NCBI GenBank assembly: GCA_002343185.1
Contig: DDRT01000016.1
Span: 7,607-71,606 of the forward strand
From: Deltaproteobacteria bacterium UBA2409
Lineage (GTDB): Bacteria > Bdellovibrionota_C > UBA2361 > DDRT01
Length of the DNA stretch: 64,000 nt
Reading direction: 5' to 3'
Below, piece by piece: positions 25,985 to 35,676 of the stretch (positions are counted from its first letter, which is position 1; each line of letters opens with the position of its first letter). The notes beneath the pieces were generated by a model, which made no database searches, was not told the origin of the DNA, and saw only the letters and a program-made list of their open reading frames with translations. A program made the position numbers and the translations under genes.

Positions 25985-26392
25985 CTTCAAGTTTTACAAA
26001 AACAATTTGTCTTGGAGATCTAGTTTGTTTCATTCAGCGACGTATGTTTTTTTTTGAGCAGCTTCATTTTTAAGCCATTAGCCCCATTACTTTCGATGTG
26101 AAAATAGAGAGGCAACTGTCCCCATTCACACCTAAAGATATTTGCAGATTTCAAAGAGAGTGAACATATTTAGAGCCACCCTCCTTTGGAGATCTCTAAT
26201 ACTTAATTATCCACATGTTTTCAAATACTTATAAAATATTAGAAAATTTATTTTTAAAGGAGTCTGGTTCCAGAATTCACTCCTCTTCCAATCAAACTCT
26301 TTTACTTTCATATACCTACGTAGAGGACTATGATTTATGCATGCTTCGAGTTAGGCTCTCACTAATAATTTTAGGTTCCTGTAAAATAATTT
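25985..26392. other. gap without a gene (about 400 nt)
   Basis: AT-rich, with no convincing coding frame. It contains AGAGGCAACTGTCCCC at about 26109-26124, a motif I have seen near RAYT genes (from memory, unverified), so part of it may be transposon debris. No terminator or promoter could be fixed ahead of the cupin gene. Confidence 0.4.
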
Positions 26393-26902
26393 ATGGCCTC
26401 AAACAATATTACTTCTTATGTTGCCGCTACTCCTATTCTACTCACTCCCAATGATGGAGAACGATTCTCTATAATCGGCGGTGGTGTTCGTATACTTATT
26501 GATGGTGCCTCATCCGGTGGCCGCTGCTGTATGTTTGAATGTCCGATACCTCCTGGAGATGGACCGCCCCTTCATAAACACGAGCACGAAGACGAATTAT
26601 TTTATGTTCTTCAAGGGAAAATTAAGTTTTCAGTTGATGGGGAAATATTTATTGGAGAACCAGGTTCATTTGCATGTGCCCCACGAGGCTCGGTACATTC
26701 ATTTCGTAACATAGGAGCACAAACTGCACTTCTGCTTGTAACGTGCACACCTTCAGGGTTAGAGATTCCATTTAGAGCAGTCCGCGACCCAGAACCTGGA
26801 GATACTCGTGATAAACTATCTCCAGAAGAAGTAATGTCTGAGTTTTATAAACATGGAATAACATTTGTAGGTCCGCCTTTGACTGACGAACATGACGAAT
26901 GA
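26393..26902 (+). CDS. cupin-domain protein
   Basis: 169 residues with a single cupin fold. Motif 1 is PPLHKHEHEDELFYVLQGKIKF, with metal ligands probably His 61, His 63, Glu 67 or 68. Motif 2 includes APRGSVHSFRN with His 102. It resembles quercetin-dioxygenase-like cupins, but the activity is unknown. Arginine is coded by CGN in 7 of 8 cases, against 2 of 8 in rlmB of this window, a sign of transfer. A methyltransferase gene follows after 26 nt. Confidence 0.85.
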   Translation: MASNNITSYVAATPILLTPNDGERFSIIGGGVRILIDGASSGGRCCMFECPIPPGDGPPLHKHEHEDELFYVLQGKIKFSVDGEIFIGEPGSFACAPRGSVHSFRNIGAQTALLLVTCTPSGLEIPFRAVRDPEPGDTRDKLSPEEVMSEFYKHGITFVGPPLTDEHDE

Positions 26903-26928
26903 TCCCATAAAAATGCTAGGCTCATAAA

Positions 26929-27717
26929 ATGAATTTAAATACAATAAAATTTGATGATGGTGATGCTTACGAGCAATACATGGGAATATGGAGCAAGCTG
27001 GTAGGTGATATATTTTTAAAGTGGCTATCTCCAGCTCCAGGATTGCAATGGCTTGATGTAGGTTGCGGTAACGGAGCATTTACCGAAAATATTGTTGAAA
27101 GTTGTTCTCCCTCTTCTGTTCATGGGATTGACCCATCAATAGAGCAGATTGATTTTGCTCGCTCTCGACTTGATTCGACTCTCACAAAGTTTACTCAAGG
27201 AGATGCTATGGATTTGCCATTTCAGGATCAATCATTCGATATAGCCATTATGCCACTAGTAATTTTCTTCGTACCGGAGCCAGAGAAAGGAGTTTCTGAA
27301 ATGGTTCGAGTGGTTCGTCCAGGAGGGATTGTTTCAGCTTATGCGTGGGACATGATGGAAGGTGGATTCCCGTATATGAACTTGATTGACGAAATTCGGT
27401 TGATGGGAATTGATGTTCCAGTTCCCCCTAATCCTGACGCATCCCGTTTAGAAACTATGAAAAGACTTTGGATAAATTCTAGTCTTGTTTCAGTTGAAGA
27501 AACGGAGATCACTGTTCAGCGTTCATATTCAGATTTTGATGAATATTGGTCAATTGTTCTAAGGGGACCAAGTGTTGGATCAAGCCTAAAAGCCATGCCC
27601 TATGATGAATTAACAAATCTTAAAGATAGAATGCGCAAAGTTCTACCTTTCAACTCATCCGGACGTATTACTCTTAGTGCGCGTGCAAATGCAATTAAAG
27701 GGTCTGTTCCAGGTTAA
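26929..27717 (+). CDS. class I SAM-dependent methyltransferase
   Basis: 262 residues. Motif I LQWLDVGCGNGAFTENI is at about 40-56, VHGIDPSIEQIDFAR follows as motif II, then GDAMDLPFQDQSFD and VRPGGIV. This is the UbiE/Methyltransf_11 layout. The acceptor is unknown. CGN arginine codons (10 of 13) match the cupin gene just upstream and differ from the AGA-rich host genes, so both probably arrived together. Possible two-gene operon. Confidence 0.88.
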   Translation: MNLNTIKFDDGDAYEQYMGIWSKLVGDIFLKWLSPAPGLQWLDVGCGNGAFTENIVESCSPSSVHGIDPSIEQIDFARSRLDSTLTKFTQGDAMDLPFQDQSFDIAIMPLVIFFVPEPEKGVSEMVRVVRPGGIVSAYAWDMMEGGFPYMNLIDEIRLMGIDVPVPPNPDASRLETMKRLWINSSLVSVEETEITVQRSYSDFDEYWSIVLRGPSVGSSLKAMPYDELTNLKDRMRKVLPFNSSGRITLSARANAIKGSVPG

Positions 27718-27912
27718 ATCTTGCAGATAGAACTCTCAATCCGATGAAGTGCAGGCTCAACTGAGGGTGCTTGTATACTGGATGTATTATTATTTGGAGT
27801 CATCCTCTTATTGGATCTCCAATTCTTAATTCCCACTCATACGTTCAAGTGCTTACAAATTTATGGAAGAACTATTATTAGAGGTTGACTACAAAATCCG
27901 CAGATACCTGCC

Positions 27913-29148
27913 TCAAGATAGATTCTGATAAAGTCCACGACATGGCTCGATCATATATCGTCTAATAACATCAAAAGTATATTCACTAGGATGAAAACCA
28001 TTAAATAGATCTTGACCAGATCTCTTGTGAAAACCTTCTTCAATGGTTGCAGAGTATGCTCTATCAGCAACTGTTCTGAATGCTGCAATCAGACCATCAT
28101 AAGTTGGATCCGTGAGTCTGATTTTATCTCGATCAACAACAAAAGTAGGACTATCTGTTGGGTCTTTAGATGGATTCCAAAGGACTGTATCGAAAATCAT
28201 TGAAGTAGCAAGGACATCAAAATCACCTTCGCCCCCCGGTCTATGAATGTCCATACCAAACATTGTACAGCAACTTGCAGCAACGATTTTACCAGGATGT
28301 ATTCCTATCGATACCTTTTCTAATGGAGCACGCACACCGGGATAGGTTCCAAAAATCCAATCAGCTGCCCAGTATTCCATTCCACTTGCCCAATATTCTT
28401 CTATCGCTCGATCTCTAATTGTTGAAACCCTACCCTCTTCAAGTCGCCTTCTAAATCCAAAACCGCTTGAGTGGCCAATATCATGTAGTCCATAGTCAAG
28501 AGCCCTTGCTAAGTCTCCCTCAACTCCCTGAACAGCCGATATAAGAAGTTCCGCAGTTTCTTCATCGAAAATTCTTCTAATACATTCTGCGCCAATATTA
28601 TCAAAGCGCCTGCGCTGCTCTGTTAAATTTAGAAGTGCAGGCCCTCCTCTGCCTCTATCAAACTGCCAAGAATCAGGAACAATGAAGGCTTCACCTGATT
28701 CGCCTCCAATAAGGCCATAATTCCAGTTCTCATGATATGGAGTTACCTTGGAAGGATTTTCTCCAAGAAACATCCGCATGTACCCTCTAAGATCAAAAAA
28801 TTGTTTTGCAGCAATTCTCATTCCCTCAATTTTGGCAAGAATACCATGATCAACTTTGCCAGATAGAGCACTTAGGGTGCTTATAACTTCTCCGCCACGC
28901 CGCTGAATAAATGGCCCTGCTAAAATAAAATCCCCATTATCAGAGTTGACAAACGAACTAGTTACGAAACGATTTTCGATTGATTTCCATGTATTCTTCC
29001 TAATTGCATATAGAAGCTCTCTTTTGTAACCATTAGGTAGATCCTCCGTGCTGTTAAGAACTATTTGATAAAGTTCCTCATGTTGTGGAATCGCATTGCC
29101 TAAATGTCTTGGGCTAAATCGTATACTTGCTGTATGAATTGCAACCAC
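27913..29148 (-). CDS. unknown protein with an HDxxH motif
   Basis: 411 residues with no signal peptide or membrane helix. The motif LHDIGHSSGFG, near residue 222, is followed about 25 residues later by EEYWASGMEYWAADWIFG. HDxxH plus a downstream Glu resembles the metal site of zincins with an altered first Glu, or an HD-type metal site, but neither family is confirmed. It lies in the accessory stretch after the RAYT, convergent to the methyltransferase. Codon use is intermediate. Function unknown. Confidence 0.6.
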   Translation of the reverse strand: MVAIHTASIRFSPRHLGNAIPQHEELYQIVLNSTEDLPNGYKRELLYAIRKNTWKSIENRFVTSSFVNSDNGDFILAGPFIQRRGGEVISTLSALSGKVDHGILAKIEGMRIAAKQFFDLRGYMRMFLGENPSKVTPYHENWNYGLIGGESGEAFIVPDSWQFDRGRGGPALLNLTEQRRRFDNIGAECIRRIFDEETAELLISAVQGVEGDLARALDYGLHDIGHSSGFGFRRRLEEGRVSTIRDRAIEEYWASGMEYWAADWIFGTYPGVRAPLEKVSIGIHPGKIVAASCCTMFGMDIHRPGGEGDFDVLATSMIFDTVLWNPSKDPTDSPTFVVDRDKIRLTDPTYDGLIAAFRTVADRAYSATIEEGFHKRSGQDLFNGFHPSEYTFDVIRRYMIEPCRGLYQNLS

Positions 29149-29274
29149 AATTATTTCCGATTAAGAGACATAGTACGTTCTGTTTATTTTATCATCTTTG
29201 AGATCTATGTCTTGCTAAGTAATTTATAACAACGGGACATGCAAAAACCTCAATAACTTCAGCTCCTTAACTTT

Positions 29275-29293
29275 ACCTGAACCATACAGGTAA
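29275..29293. promoter_or_regulatory. small inverted repeat upstream of the secreted glycosidase-like gene
   Basis: TACCTG and CAGGTA, 7 nt apart, lie about 30 nt before the GTG start at 29323. The size and position would suit an operator, but no regulator is indicated. It could equally be chance. Confidence 0.25.
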
Positions 29294-29322
29294 TTGACTA
29301 AGATCAGTTAGATAAGGGTTTT

Positions 29323-32160
29323 GTGAGGTTATTCTTAAGTATAGTTTTGTTATTTATTTTTGAAGCTTCTGCGCAAAAGTTAAGCCCTAACTTCCTAAAA
29401 AAATATAACTTAAAAGCCACCTGCCAAAATGGAAAATTTGGTGCAGTTTACAAAAACCGCTTTAAAAGAATTCATAAGTTTAAGCATAAATTTAAATCTC
29501 AGCGCGCATACAAGAAAGCTAAAAAGAAGGGAAAGATCTTATGTGCAACTGTAAACTTTGTAGAAACCCCAAAAGCCACTCCAGATCCGACACCAACAAT
29601 AACTCCAACAGCTACTCCAACCGAAGATCTTAATATTACCTGTGATGATTCGTTGCCAGCAGAAACCCCGATAGCAAGAGAACTTGAAGAGGGGAATATA
29701 ATTCGTGACCCTTGGAGATATAATAAATCTGCCCCTCAGCCTACACCAACTCCCCCATCTCCTCCGGCAGGATTTTCTCATCAACTTGATGGGCAAAATA
29801 AAATTTTAAAGTATACAGGTTCATTTGAGACTGAAGAGCTTGAGGGATACATGAAAATCCCACTTTCTATTGATGGTCTTGAAAATGGGGAAAACTATCT
29901 CATTTCTTATCGACATAAAGTAGAAAATGTTCATTGTTACAACTCACTTAAGTATCCTGGCCATAATGCCAATGCTTACATAGCAGATACAAAGGGGATC
30001 TACTGTGGAATACCTTCAGCATATCTTGTTATTAGACGAAATGGAGCAGTCTGGGGAGAGTATCTAAGGCTTACAACCTTACCACGCTGGGACGGTGGAT
30101 ACACCTGGAATGAAAGACGAGATTGGGCTGAGGAAAAAATGTTATTTAGATTACCAAAAACAGGCACAATTACTCTTGAGCTAAGGCTTGAAATGAAAGG
30201 CTTTAATGGAGATTTTTTAATCGATAATGTAGCTATCTCACGCGAATCTCTTGGATTTGAAATGCAGCTTGATGGGGGGGAATTTTCTACTAATGAAAAA
30301 AATTACAACTTTCGTGATGTAAGGATAGTAAAAGCAAGTCCAAAGTGTGTTGAAACAGATAACCTATCTATTGAAACAGCAGGAATTCATTTTAAAACTG
30401 AAATGGATTCTTTGGTTGTAACTCGAGATGGAAGAAAGATCTCGAAACTTCAATTTGAAAGTGGAGCGTTGGTAGGTCTTAAAATCAGATCAAAGCCTCC
30501 GCAAGATACAGCAGGGAACGTTATACTCTCAAATGATAAAGTAGCTCTTAAAATCGGAGCGGATGGAATGGTAGTTGGTAAGGCTAAAGAAGATATAGCT
30601 ATTTCAGTAACAGGGAATGAAGATAATCGCTCAGATAATTCCTGTCCTGAATGTTATAAGAAATTTTATTTTAACTATGAGGCTGGGGTTGTTTTTGAAT
30701 CTAATATTGAGTCCTATGATGGATTTCTTTTCTCTCAGATTTTTCCATATCAGGACGTGACTGCCTTGAAGGTAAATGCCTACTCCTCTGCTATACCAGC
30801 CCCAACTCCTTCAGGCCCTTCTTATAGTGATCGATATGGTGATTGGAGATATAACGAACAATATTTAAGAGATGTAATCGAACGTCCACTACCAGAGGTA
30901 ATTTATGTACCTGATAATTGGACTAGTCTTCCACAGGGCGCTAAAACTCCATCAAGAACCTGGGAGCTCAATTATCAGATTCCAAAAAGAGGTCAGTTTA
31001 TTCTATCAGCATTCCCTGTTAGAACGATTGACCCTAAAGCGATGTGTGGTGAAAGATTTCAAAGTGGCCTTTCGGTTGATCCGAAAAATTCAGATTCAGG
31101 GACCAATTTTATTAACAGGTACTTAGAGGCATCAAGAGTTGCACCAAATCACCTAAATATACTCTTTTTAAATTGGACTAAGTATTCAAGAGCAATAAAC
31201 GATAATATTCCTCAGTATTATTTTATGGAGTACTATCTTGATGGAACTACCAGAAGATTTAGGTATGTAGCTCCAGATCCTTTAGCTTTAGATTGCCCTT
31301 CAAGCTCTACTTTTCTTGGAGTTTGTAAAAGGAAATTCCAAAAGGGCTCAGACATTCATGGGCCATATTACGTTACACAAGAACTGGATCTGCAAGGTGT
31401 TTCTGAGGAGTTGCATGTAATAAATTTCTTACAACAATCAGAAGACCCAATATTCTATATTGGGCTTCAATTTTTCTACTCAAAGAACCCAGAGGTTATC
31501 TTAGAAAATTTACAGGAGATCTTTGATCGATATAAACCTTTTGGTTTAAAGGGATTTTATTTTGATGGAGCTATTCCTGCAGAACCTCTTAAAACTCTAG
31601 AAGTTTTAAGAGGAACAAGAAGAATCGTAGGGGAAGAAGGAGTTGTAATTCACCACTATTCTAAGCCAAATGAATTACTTCCACAGACAGACCATTATTT
31701 TATCCCTTCACTAACAGCAAGTCTAAATGCGAGGCTTTTAGGTGAGGGGGTTAAAAAAGAGTGGGATCTGAGAGGTTCAGTTGGTTGCCCTAAAGTTTGG
31801 GGTTTGATGTACGGAGGTAAAGGTACAGTTGTTTCAGCATTAATGCCTGAATTAAGGGGAGTTGATTTCTGGAAAACAACTGATAGCGAATTCTTTTATT
31901 CTTCAGTGCCTCCAAGAGATCAAACAAGAGCGCAACTCAATTGTGGAGGACAGATCTTTGCTCCAATTCACAACGAACCGCTTTCGGCTACGTCTAGTCG
32001 GAAAGTTTTTGCCTTTATTGAAAAATCAAAATCAGGAATTAACGCTACAGGGTCTCCACTTAGAGACAAAGCTTGCATGCCTACTGAAGCTTCAGACCCA
32101 CAATGCCCAAATAATGGAGAGGATGGATATTGGTCAGGGCTACAGCTTAGATGTAACTAG
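29323..32160 (+). CDS. large secreted protein, glycosidase-like C-terminal region
   Basis: 945 residues. Signal peptide MRLFLSIVLLFIFEASA; a small basic domain with two Cys at about 25-85; a Thr/Pro linker (TPDPTPTITPTATPT); a jelly-roll-like region at about 150-310 ending DNVAIS, typical of carbohydrate-binding modules; further beta domains; and a C-terminal barrel-like region with RYKPFGLKGFYFDGAIP near 740-760, a candidate catalytic Asp. I infer a polysaccharide-active exoenzyme, but no CAZy family can be named. GTG start with AAGGG upstream. The 3' end overlaps convergent galU by 21 nt. Confidence 0.6.
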   Translation: MRLFLSIVLLFIFEASAQKLSPNFLKKYNLKATCQNGKFGAVYKNRFKRIHKFKHKFKSQRAYKKAKKKGKILCATVNFVETPKATPDPTPTITPTATPTEDLNITCDDSLPAETPIARELEEGNIIRDPWRYNKSAPQPTPTPPSPPAGFSHQLDGQNKILKYTGSFETEELEGYMKIPLSIDGLENGENYLISYRHKVENVHCYNSLKYPGHNANAYIADTKGIYCGIPSAYLVIRRNGAVWGEYLRLTTLPRWDGGYTWNERRDWAEEKMLFRLPKTGTITLELRLEMKGFNGDFLIDNVAISRESLGFEMQLDGGEFSTNEKNYNFRDVRIVKASPKCVETDNLSIETAGIHFKTEMDSLVVTRDGRKISKLQFESGALVGLKIRSKPPQDTAGNVILSNDKVALKIGADGMVVGKAKEDIAISVTGNEDNRSDNSCPECYKKFYFNYEAGVVFESNIESYDGFLFSQIFPYQDVTALKVNAYSSAIPAPTPSGPSYSDRYGDWRYNEQYLRDVIERPLPEVIYVPDNWTSLPQGAKTPSRTWELNYQIPKRGQFILSAFPVRTIDPKAMCGERFQSGLSVDPKNSDSGTNFINRYLEASRVAPNHLNILFLNWTKYSRAINDNIPQYYFMEYYLDGTTRRFRYVAPDPLALDCPSSSTFLGVCKRKFQKGSDIHGPYYVTQELDLQGVSEELHVINFLQQSEDPIFYIGLQFFYSKNPEVILENLQEIFDRYKPFGLKGFYFDGAIPAEPLKTLEVLRGTRRIVGEEGVVIHHYSKPNELLPQTDHYFIPSLTASLNARLLGEGVKKEWDLRGSVGCPKVWGLMYGGKGTVVSALMPELRGVDFWKTTDSEFFYSSVPPRDQTRAQLNCGGQIFAPIHNEPLSATSSRKVFAFIEKSKSGINATGSPLRDKACMPTEASDPQCPNNGEDGYWSGLQLRCN

Positions 32161-33012
32161 GCTTTTCATATATTCAAGTAGCCTGTCTTTAATCTCAGGC
32201 ATCTTAAGAGCATAAGCAATATTAGCCTGGATAAATCCAAACTTATCACCTGCGTCGTATCTATCACCCTTAAAAAGATAACCAACAAATCCTTCTTCTT
32301 TCATAAGACGTGCCATGGCATCAGTAAGTTGAATCTCCCCGCCTTTTCCAGGGGTTTGTCTTTCAAGGATCTCAAAGATCTTAGGGGTAAGAATATATCG
32401 CCCAACAATTGCATATCTTGATGGGGCTTCCTCAAGAGCCGGTTTTTCCACCATCTTATTAAGATCTAAAACACCAGGTTCTAATTCTGCTCCAGCAGCG
32501 CAACCAAACTTTGAAATATCCTCATCAGAAACCTTCATTAAAGCTACAACAGATTTCCCGTATTTATTGTAAACATCGATCATCTGCTTTGTGCATGGCA
32601 CTTCTGCATCTACTAAGTCATCACCAAGAAGAACAGCAAAAGGCTCATCACCAACTATATCTTTTGCGCATAAAACTGCGTGGCCTAACCCCCTTGGGCT
32701 TTGCTGTCTTGTTGAAACGATCTTAACAAGTCCACTTGCTTCATTAAGAAGTCTTGCAAGGTCATATTTACCTTCACTTTCAAGTTTTGCCTGAAGTTCG
32801 GAGTTAAGATCAAAGTGATCAACTATGCCGGTTTTCCCTTTTCCTGTTACAAGAACTACAGTTTCGATACCTGCCTGATGAACTTCTTCAACTATGTATT
32901 GAATTGTTGGAGTGTCAACAATTGGGAGAAGCTCTTTTGGCACTGACTTTGTAGCCGGAAGAAATCTTGTGCCTAAACCTGCTGCTGGAACTATCGCCTT
33001 TTTTACTTTCAT
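32140..33012 (-). CDS. galU: UTP--glucose-1-phosphate uridylyltransferase
   Basis: Makes UDP-glucose for envelope glycans. 290 residues with the nucleotidyltransferase motif AAGLGTRFLPATKSVPKELLP at 10-30, LGHAVLCAKDIVGDEPFAVLLGDDLVD and KGGEIQLTDAM. Complete and typical length. A candidate promoter lies just upstream. It sits between surface-protein genes, consistent with a role in surface polysaccharide supply, but it is also a housekeeping enzyme. Confidence 0.95.
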   Translation of the reverse strand: MKVKKAIVPAAGLGTRFLPATKSVPKELLPIVDTPTIQYIVEEVHQAGIETVVLVTGKGKTGIVDHFDLNSELQAKLESEGKYDLARLLNEASGLVKIVSTRQQSPRGLGHAVLCAKDIVGDEPFAVLLGDDLVDAEVPCTKQMIDVYNKYGKSVVALMKVSDEDISKFGCAAGAELEPGVLDLNKMVEKPALEEAPSRYAIVGRYILTPKIFEILERQTPGKGGEIQLTDAMARLMKEEGFVGYLFKGDRYDAGDKFGFIQANIAYALKMPEIKDRLLEYMKSLVTSKL

Positions 33013-33021
33013 AAGGGGGAC

Positions 33022-33051
33022 ATATTAGCCAAAAAATAAGGAAACTTCCAA
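33022..33051 (-). promoter_or_regulatory. sigma-70-type promoter for galU
   Basis: On the minus strand TTGGAA (33046-33051) and TAATAT (33022-33027) are 18 nt apart, with a 9-nt gap to the galU ATG region. A plausible but imperfect -35/-10 pair. Confidence 0.35.
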
Positions 33052-33090
33052 TAAGAGTCTCCGATAGAACTAAAGAGAAGGAGAAAAGAA

Positions 33091-34221
33091 ATGACAGACC
33101 CAATATCACATAAAATCTATATAATTCATGACCATAAGTTTGGTGGAAGAAGAAATAAATGTAGGCAAGATAGATGGGAAAATAGATGTGGAAATAGGTG
33201 GCAAAAACAAGAATGGCAGAAACAAAATGGTTGCGAAAAACCTGTTCTCCCATCAAAAGATGAGTGTCTAGAAAAGGCAAAAGCTGACAAAGCAGAGTGC
33301 TTACCACCAAAGGTTGATTGTTGTCCCAAGGAGCCACCTGTAAAGGTTGATAAGTGCCCAAAAGAGCCTGTGCCAGCAGCGGATACAACTGAAAAAGTTG
33401 TTAATAGTCTCACCGATCAAGAAAAACGCCGATTAGGAAGAATACTTTCAGCTAAACGTGGGGAAGATGTAGTTGTCACAGATAAAACCAGAGTTTCTGA
33501 AGAAGATCTGTATGCTTTAGCAGTAATGAATAAAATTAATCCTAAACTAAAGCGAAAATTTATCGATAACCTTGCAGATGCGAGAGTCGAAATGAAGAAG
33601 GAGGGGGTCAAAGAATTTTTTCCAGCAGTCGATAAAGCTATGAGACAGCTTATAAAAGATGGAGAAATTACTAAAAAGGAATTCACTGAGCTAAAACAAT
33701 TCGCCCTAGGAAAAGCTCAACTTGATGGTAGAAAAGCGGAGCTATCTACCACCAAGCAAGAACTTGGTGACGGTTCGACAGGAAGTGTAATTGATACATT
33801 TAGAAATAACTCAGAAGCTACGATGCGTCAGGTTAGGCGTCATAGATGGCTTCAAGATAAATGGGAGAAGGAAACTGGAATCACTTCACAGATAAAAACT
33901 CCCAAGGAAAAATCTACTCATTCATTAGAAGGTAGTGGAGAATTTCTTTGGAAACCAGTTTCTGAGTCAGACGGAAAACTAGTGGTGTTAATCCCATCTG
34001 CATTGACCGGTATGGTAGCAGGAGTTTCAATTCAAACTGAAAATGGCAAAGTGATTGATGAAGGAAGATTTAAAGGGGTTGGAAACGGAGGAAGAGAACA
34101 TTTTAGATTCTCAAATGCTGGAGGCTCTTATCCAGATGGGGTGGTAGTTGTAATCAAGCTTAATGATGGATCTGAGAAGCGAATAGTTATTAAGGAAACC
34201 AGCGATCGGTTTACTGAATAA
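33091..34221 (+). CDS. unknown protein with Cys/Lys-rich N-terminus
   Basis: 376 residues, no signal peptide. Residues ~20-105 are rich in Cys, Lys and Pro with a repeated CPKEP pattern (DCCPKEPP, KCPKEPVP). A helical middle (~110-250) follows, and the C-terminal ~90 residues are beta-rich (GKLVVLIPSALTGMVAGVSIQ, GVVVVIKLNDGSEKRIVI), with an SGEFLWKP start. AAGGAGAAAAGAA precedes the ATG, a strong ribosome site. It lies 165 nt before flagellin and may act at the cell surface, but that is only proximity. No family recognised. Confidence 0.6.
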   Translation: MTDPISHKIYIIHDHKFGGRRNKCRQDRWENRCGNRWQKQEWQKQNGCEKPVLPSKDECLEKAKADKAECLPPKVDCCPKEPPVKVDKCPKEPVPAADTTEKVVNSLTDQEKRRLGRILSAKRGEDVVVTDKTRVSEEDLYALAVMNKINPKLKRKFIDNLADARVEMKKEGVKEFFPAVDKAMRQLIKDGEITKKEFTELKQFALGKAQLDGRKAELSTTKQELGDGSTGSVIDTFRNNSEATMRQVRRHRWLQDKWEKETGITSQIKTPKEKSTHSLEGSGEFLWKPVSESDGKLVVLIPSALTGMVAGVSIQTENGKVIDEGRFKGVGNGGREHFRFSNAGGSYPDGVVVVIKLNDGSEKRIVIKETSDRFTE

Positions 34222-34386
34222 ACGTTGCTTGCCGGTAAATTTAGACCGACTGCTTAAAAAAATATGCTACTATTTTGTAACGTGTAAATATTTCTGATGT
34301 CTAAATAACTGAAAATATTCACTAATCAGAGATAGTCACATCTAAAAACCTCAACTAAAAAATATAATGGCCGACTAAACTCCTGT

Positions 34387-35673
34387 ATGAGGATCGGTTC
34401 AAATATCTCATCTTTGGTTGCACAAAGACGCCTTAATGAGGCTACAGGAACACTCAGTCAAGTTTCAGAACGATTATCCTCAGGACTAAGAATCAACAGA
34501 GCCAGTGATGATGCAGCAGGGCTTTCAATTGCTGAAGGACTAAATGCCAATAGAAGAGTCGCAACAGTAGCGATGCGAAATGTAAGTGATGGACAGTCTC
34601 TCCTCTCCATAGCTGATGGAGCATTAACACAGCAAACTTCGGTTATAACCAGAATGCAGGAACTAGCAGCACAATCAGCAAATGGAACTTTCTCAACATC
34701 ACAAAGACTTTCACTTGATAAAGAATTTCAGGCTATAAAAGCTGAATTTTTTAGAATATCCCAGACCACGATGTTTAATGGGTTATCCCTGCTTGATGGT
34801 AATGGGCTATCAAATAGATTCAATATTCAGCTTGGATTAACTGGAAGAGAAGAGCAGCTTGGAGTCTTGATTGATACAAGGGGAAGCCTAAGGGGTAGAG
34901 TTGATCTCACTGTATCAGGGGTAAATGGAGGTACGCAGGCAACTGCTGATTGGATTGCAAGCCTCTATGGTAGATCTACTCATACTGAAGCTCAGCTATT
35001 TCAGAGTGGTTTTGATGGACAGGTTATTATGACTACATCTGTTGATGATATGGGTAGAACCAGGGATACAGCGGTATTTGTAAGTAGAAAAGCTAACGGG
35101 GTAGCTGGTGAGCAGATCTTCATGAGAGCTTTTGTTCGATCCTTAGATAATCCAACTCTATGGGAAGGAGAAGTTGACATCGCTGACTACGCAGCATTTT
35201 CCGGTGGATTATATTCAGTAAATCCGAACGGAACGGTTGGAGCAAATAATGTTTTAACACTGAGTGATGGAACGTATGGGGATTTTAGTGTGAATTTTGG
35301 AAATCTAGTCTTTTATGATGGAGTGAATGGAACTAATTCTTCTGAGGCAGCATTGCAAGCTTTAGATGTAACTAATACAGACAGAAGCAGATATGCACTC
35401 GATGAGTTATCCAAACACTTAGCATCAGCTGCTCAGCTTAGAGGAAATATTGGAGCGTATATGCAACGACTATCAGTTGCTTTTAATAACCTGTCTACCT
35501 CAAGAGAAGCTTTTACTGCTGCGGAATCTAGAATCAGAGATACTGACATTGCTGCCGAGAGTGCAGAATATCTGAGACTTCAGATACTACAAAGTGCAGC
35601 GGTAAGTGTACTAAAGACCGCAAACCTTGTACCGGAACTAGCATTGAAGCTAATAAACACAGATTTAGTATAG
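34387..35673 (+). CDS. fliC: flagellin
   Basis: 428 residues with the conserved N-terminal D0/D1 (LSSGLRINRASDDAAGLSIAEGL, GQSLLSIADGALTQ) and C-terminal D0 (TDIAAESAEYLRLQILQSAAVSVLKTANL). The variable central region (~150-350) is a long surface domain. No other flagellar gene is in the window. No convincing Shine-Dalgarno precedes the ATG and no good sigma-28 promoter with 15-nt spacing was found; GCCGACTAA at 34370-34378 resembles only the -10 half. It ends 4 nt before a convergent gene. Confidence 0.93.
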   Translation: MRIGSNISSLVAQRRLNEATGTLSQVSERLSSGLRINRASDDAAGLSIAEGLNANRRVATVAMRNVSDGQSLLSIADGALTQQTSVITRMQELAAQSANGTFSTSQRLSLDKEFQAIKAEFFRISQTTMFNGLSLLDGNGLSNRFNIQLGLTGREEQLGVLIDTRGSLRGRVDLTVSGVNGGTQATADWIASLYGRSTHTEAQLFQSGFDGQVIMTTSVDDMGRTRDTAVFVSRKANGVAGEQIFMRAFVRSLDNPTLWEGEVDIADYAAFSGGLYSVNPNGTVGANNVLTLSDGTYGDFSVNFGNLVFYDGVNGTNSSEAALQALDVTNTDRSRYALDELSKHLASAAQLRGNIGAYMQRLSVAFNNLSTSREAFTAAESRIRDTDIAAESAEYLRLQILQSAAVSVLKTANLVPELALKLINTDLV

Positions 35674-35676
35674 ATA

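Noticed and set aside
33126..33686. Minus-strand ORFs opposite the Cys/Lys-rich gene
   Set aside because: Composition-driven shadows with no ribosome site; the plus frame has a strong Shine-Dalgarno.
34340..34380. Sigma-28 promoter ahead of flagellin
   Set aside because: A CTAAA and a GCCGACTAA are present, but spacing is about 10 nt, not 15, and it would leave almost no leader.
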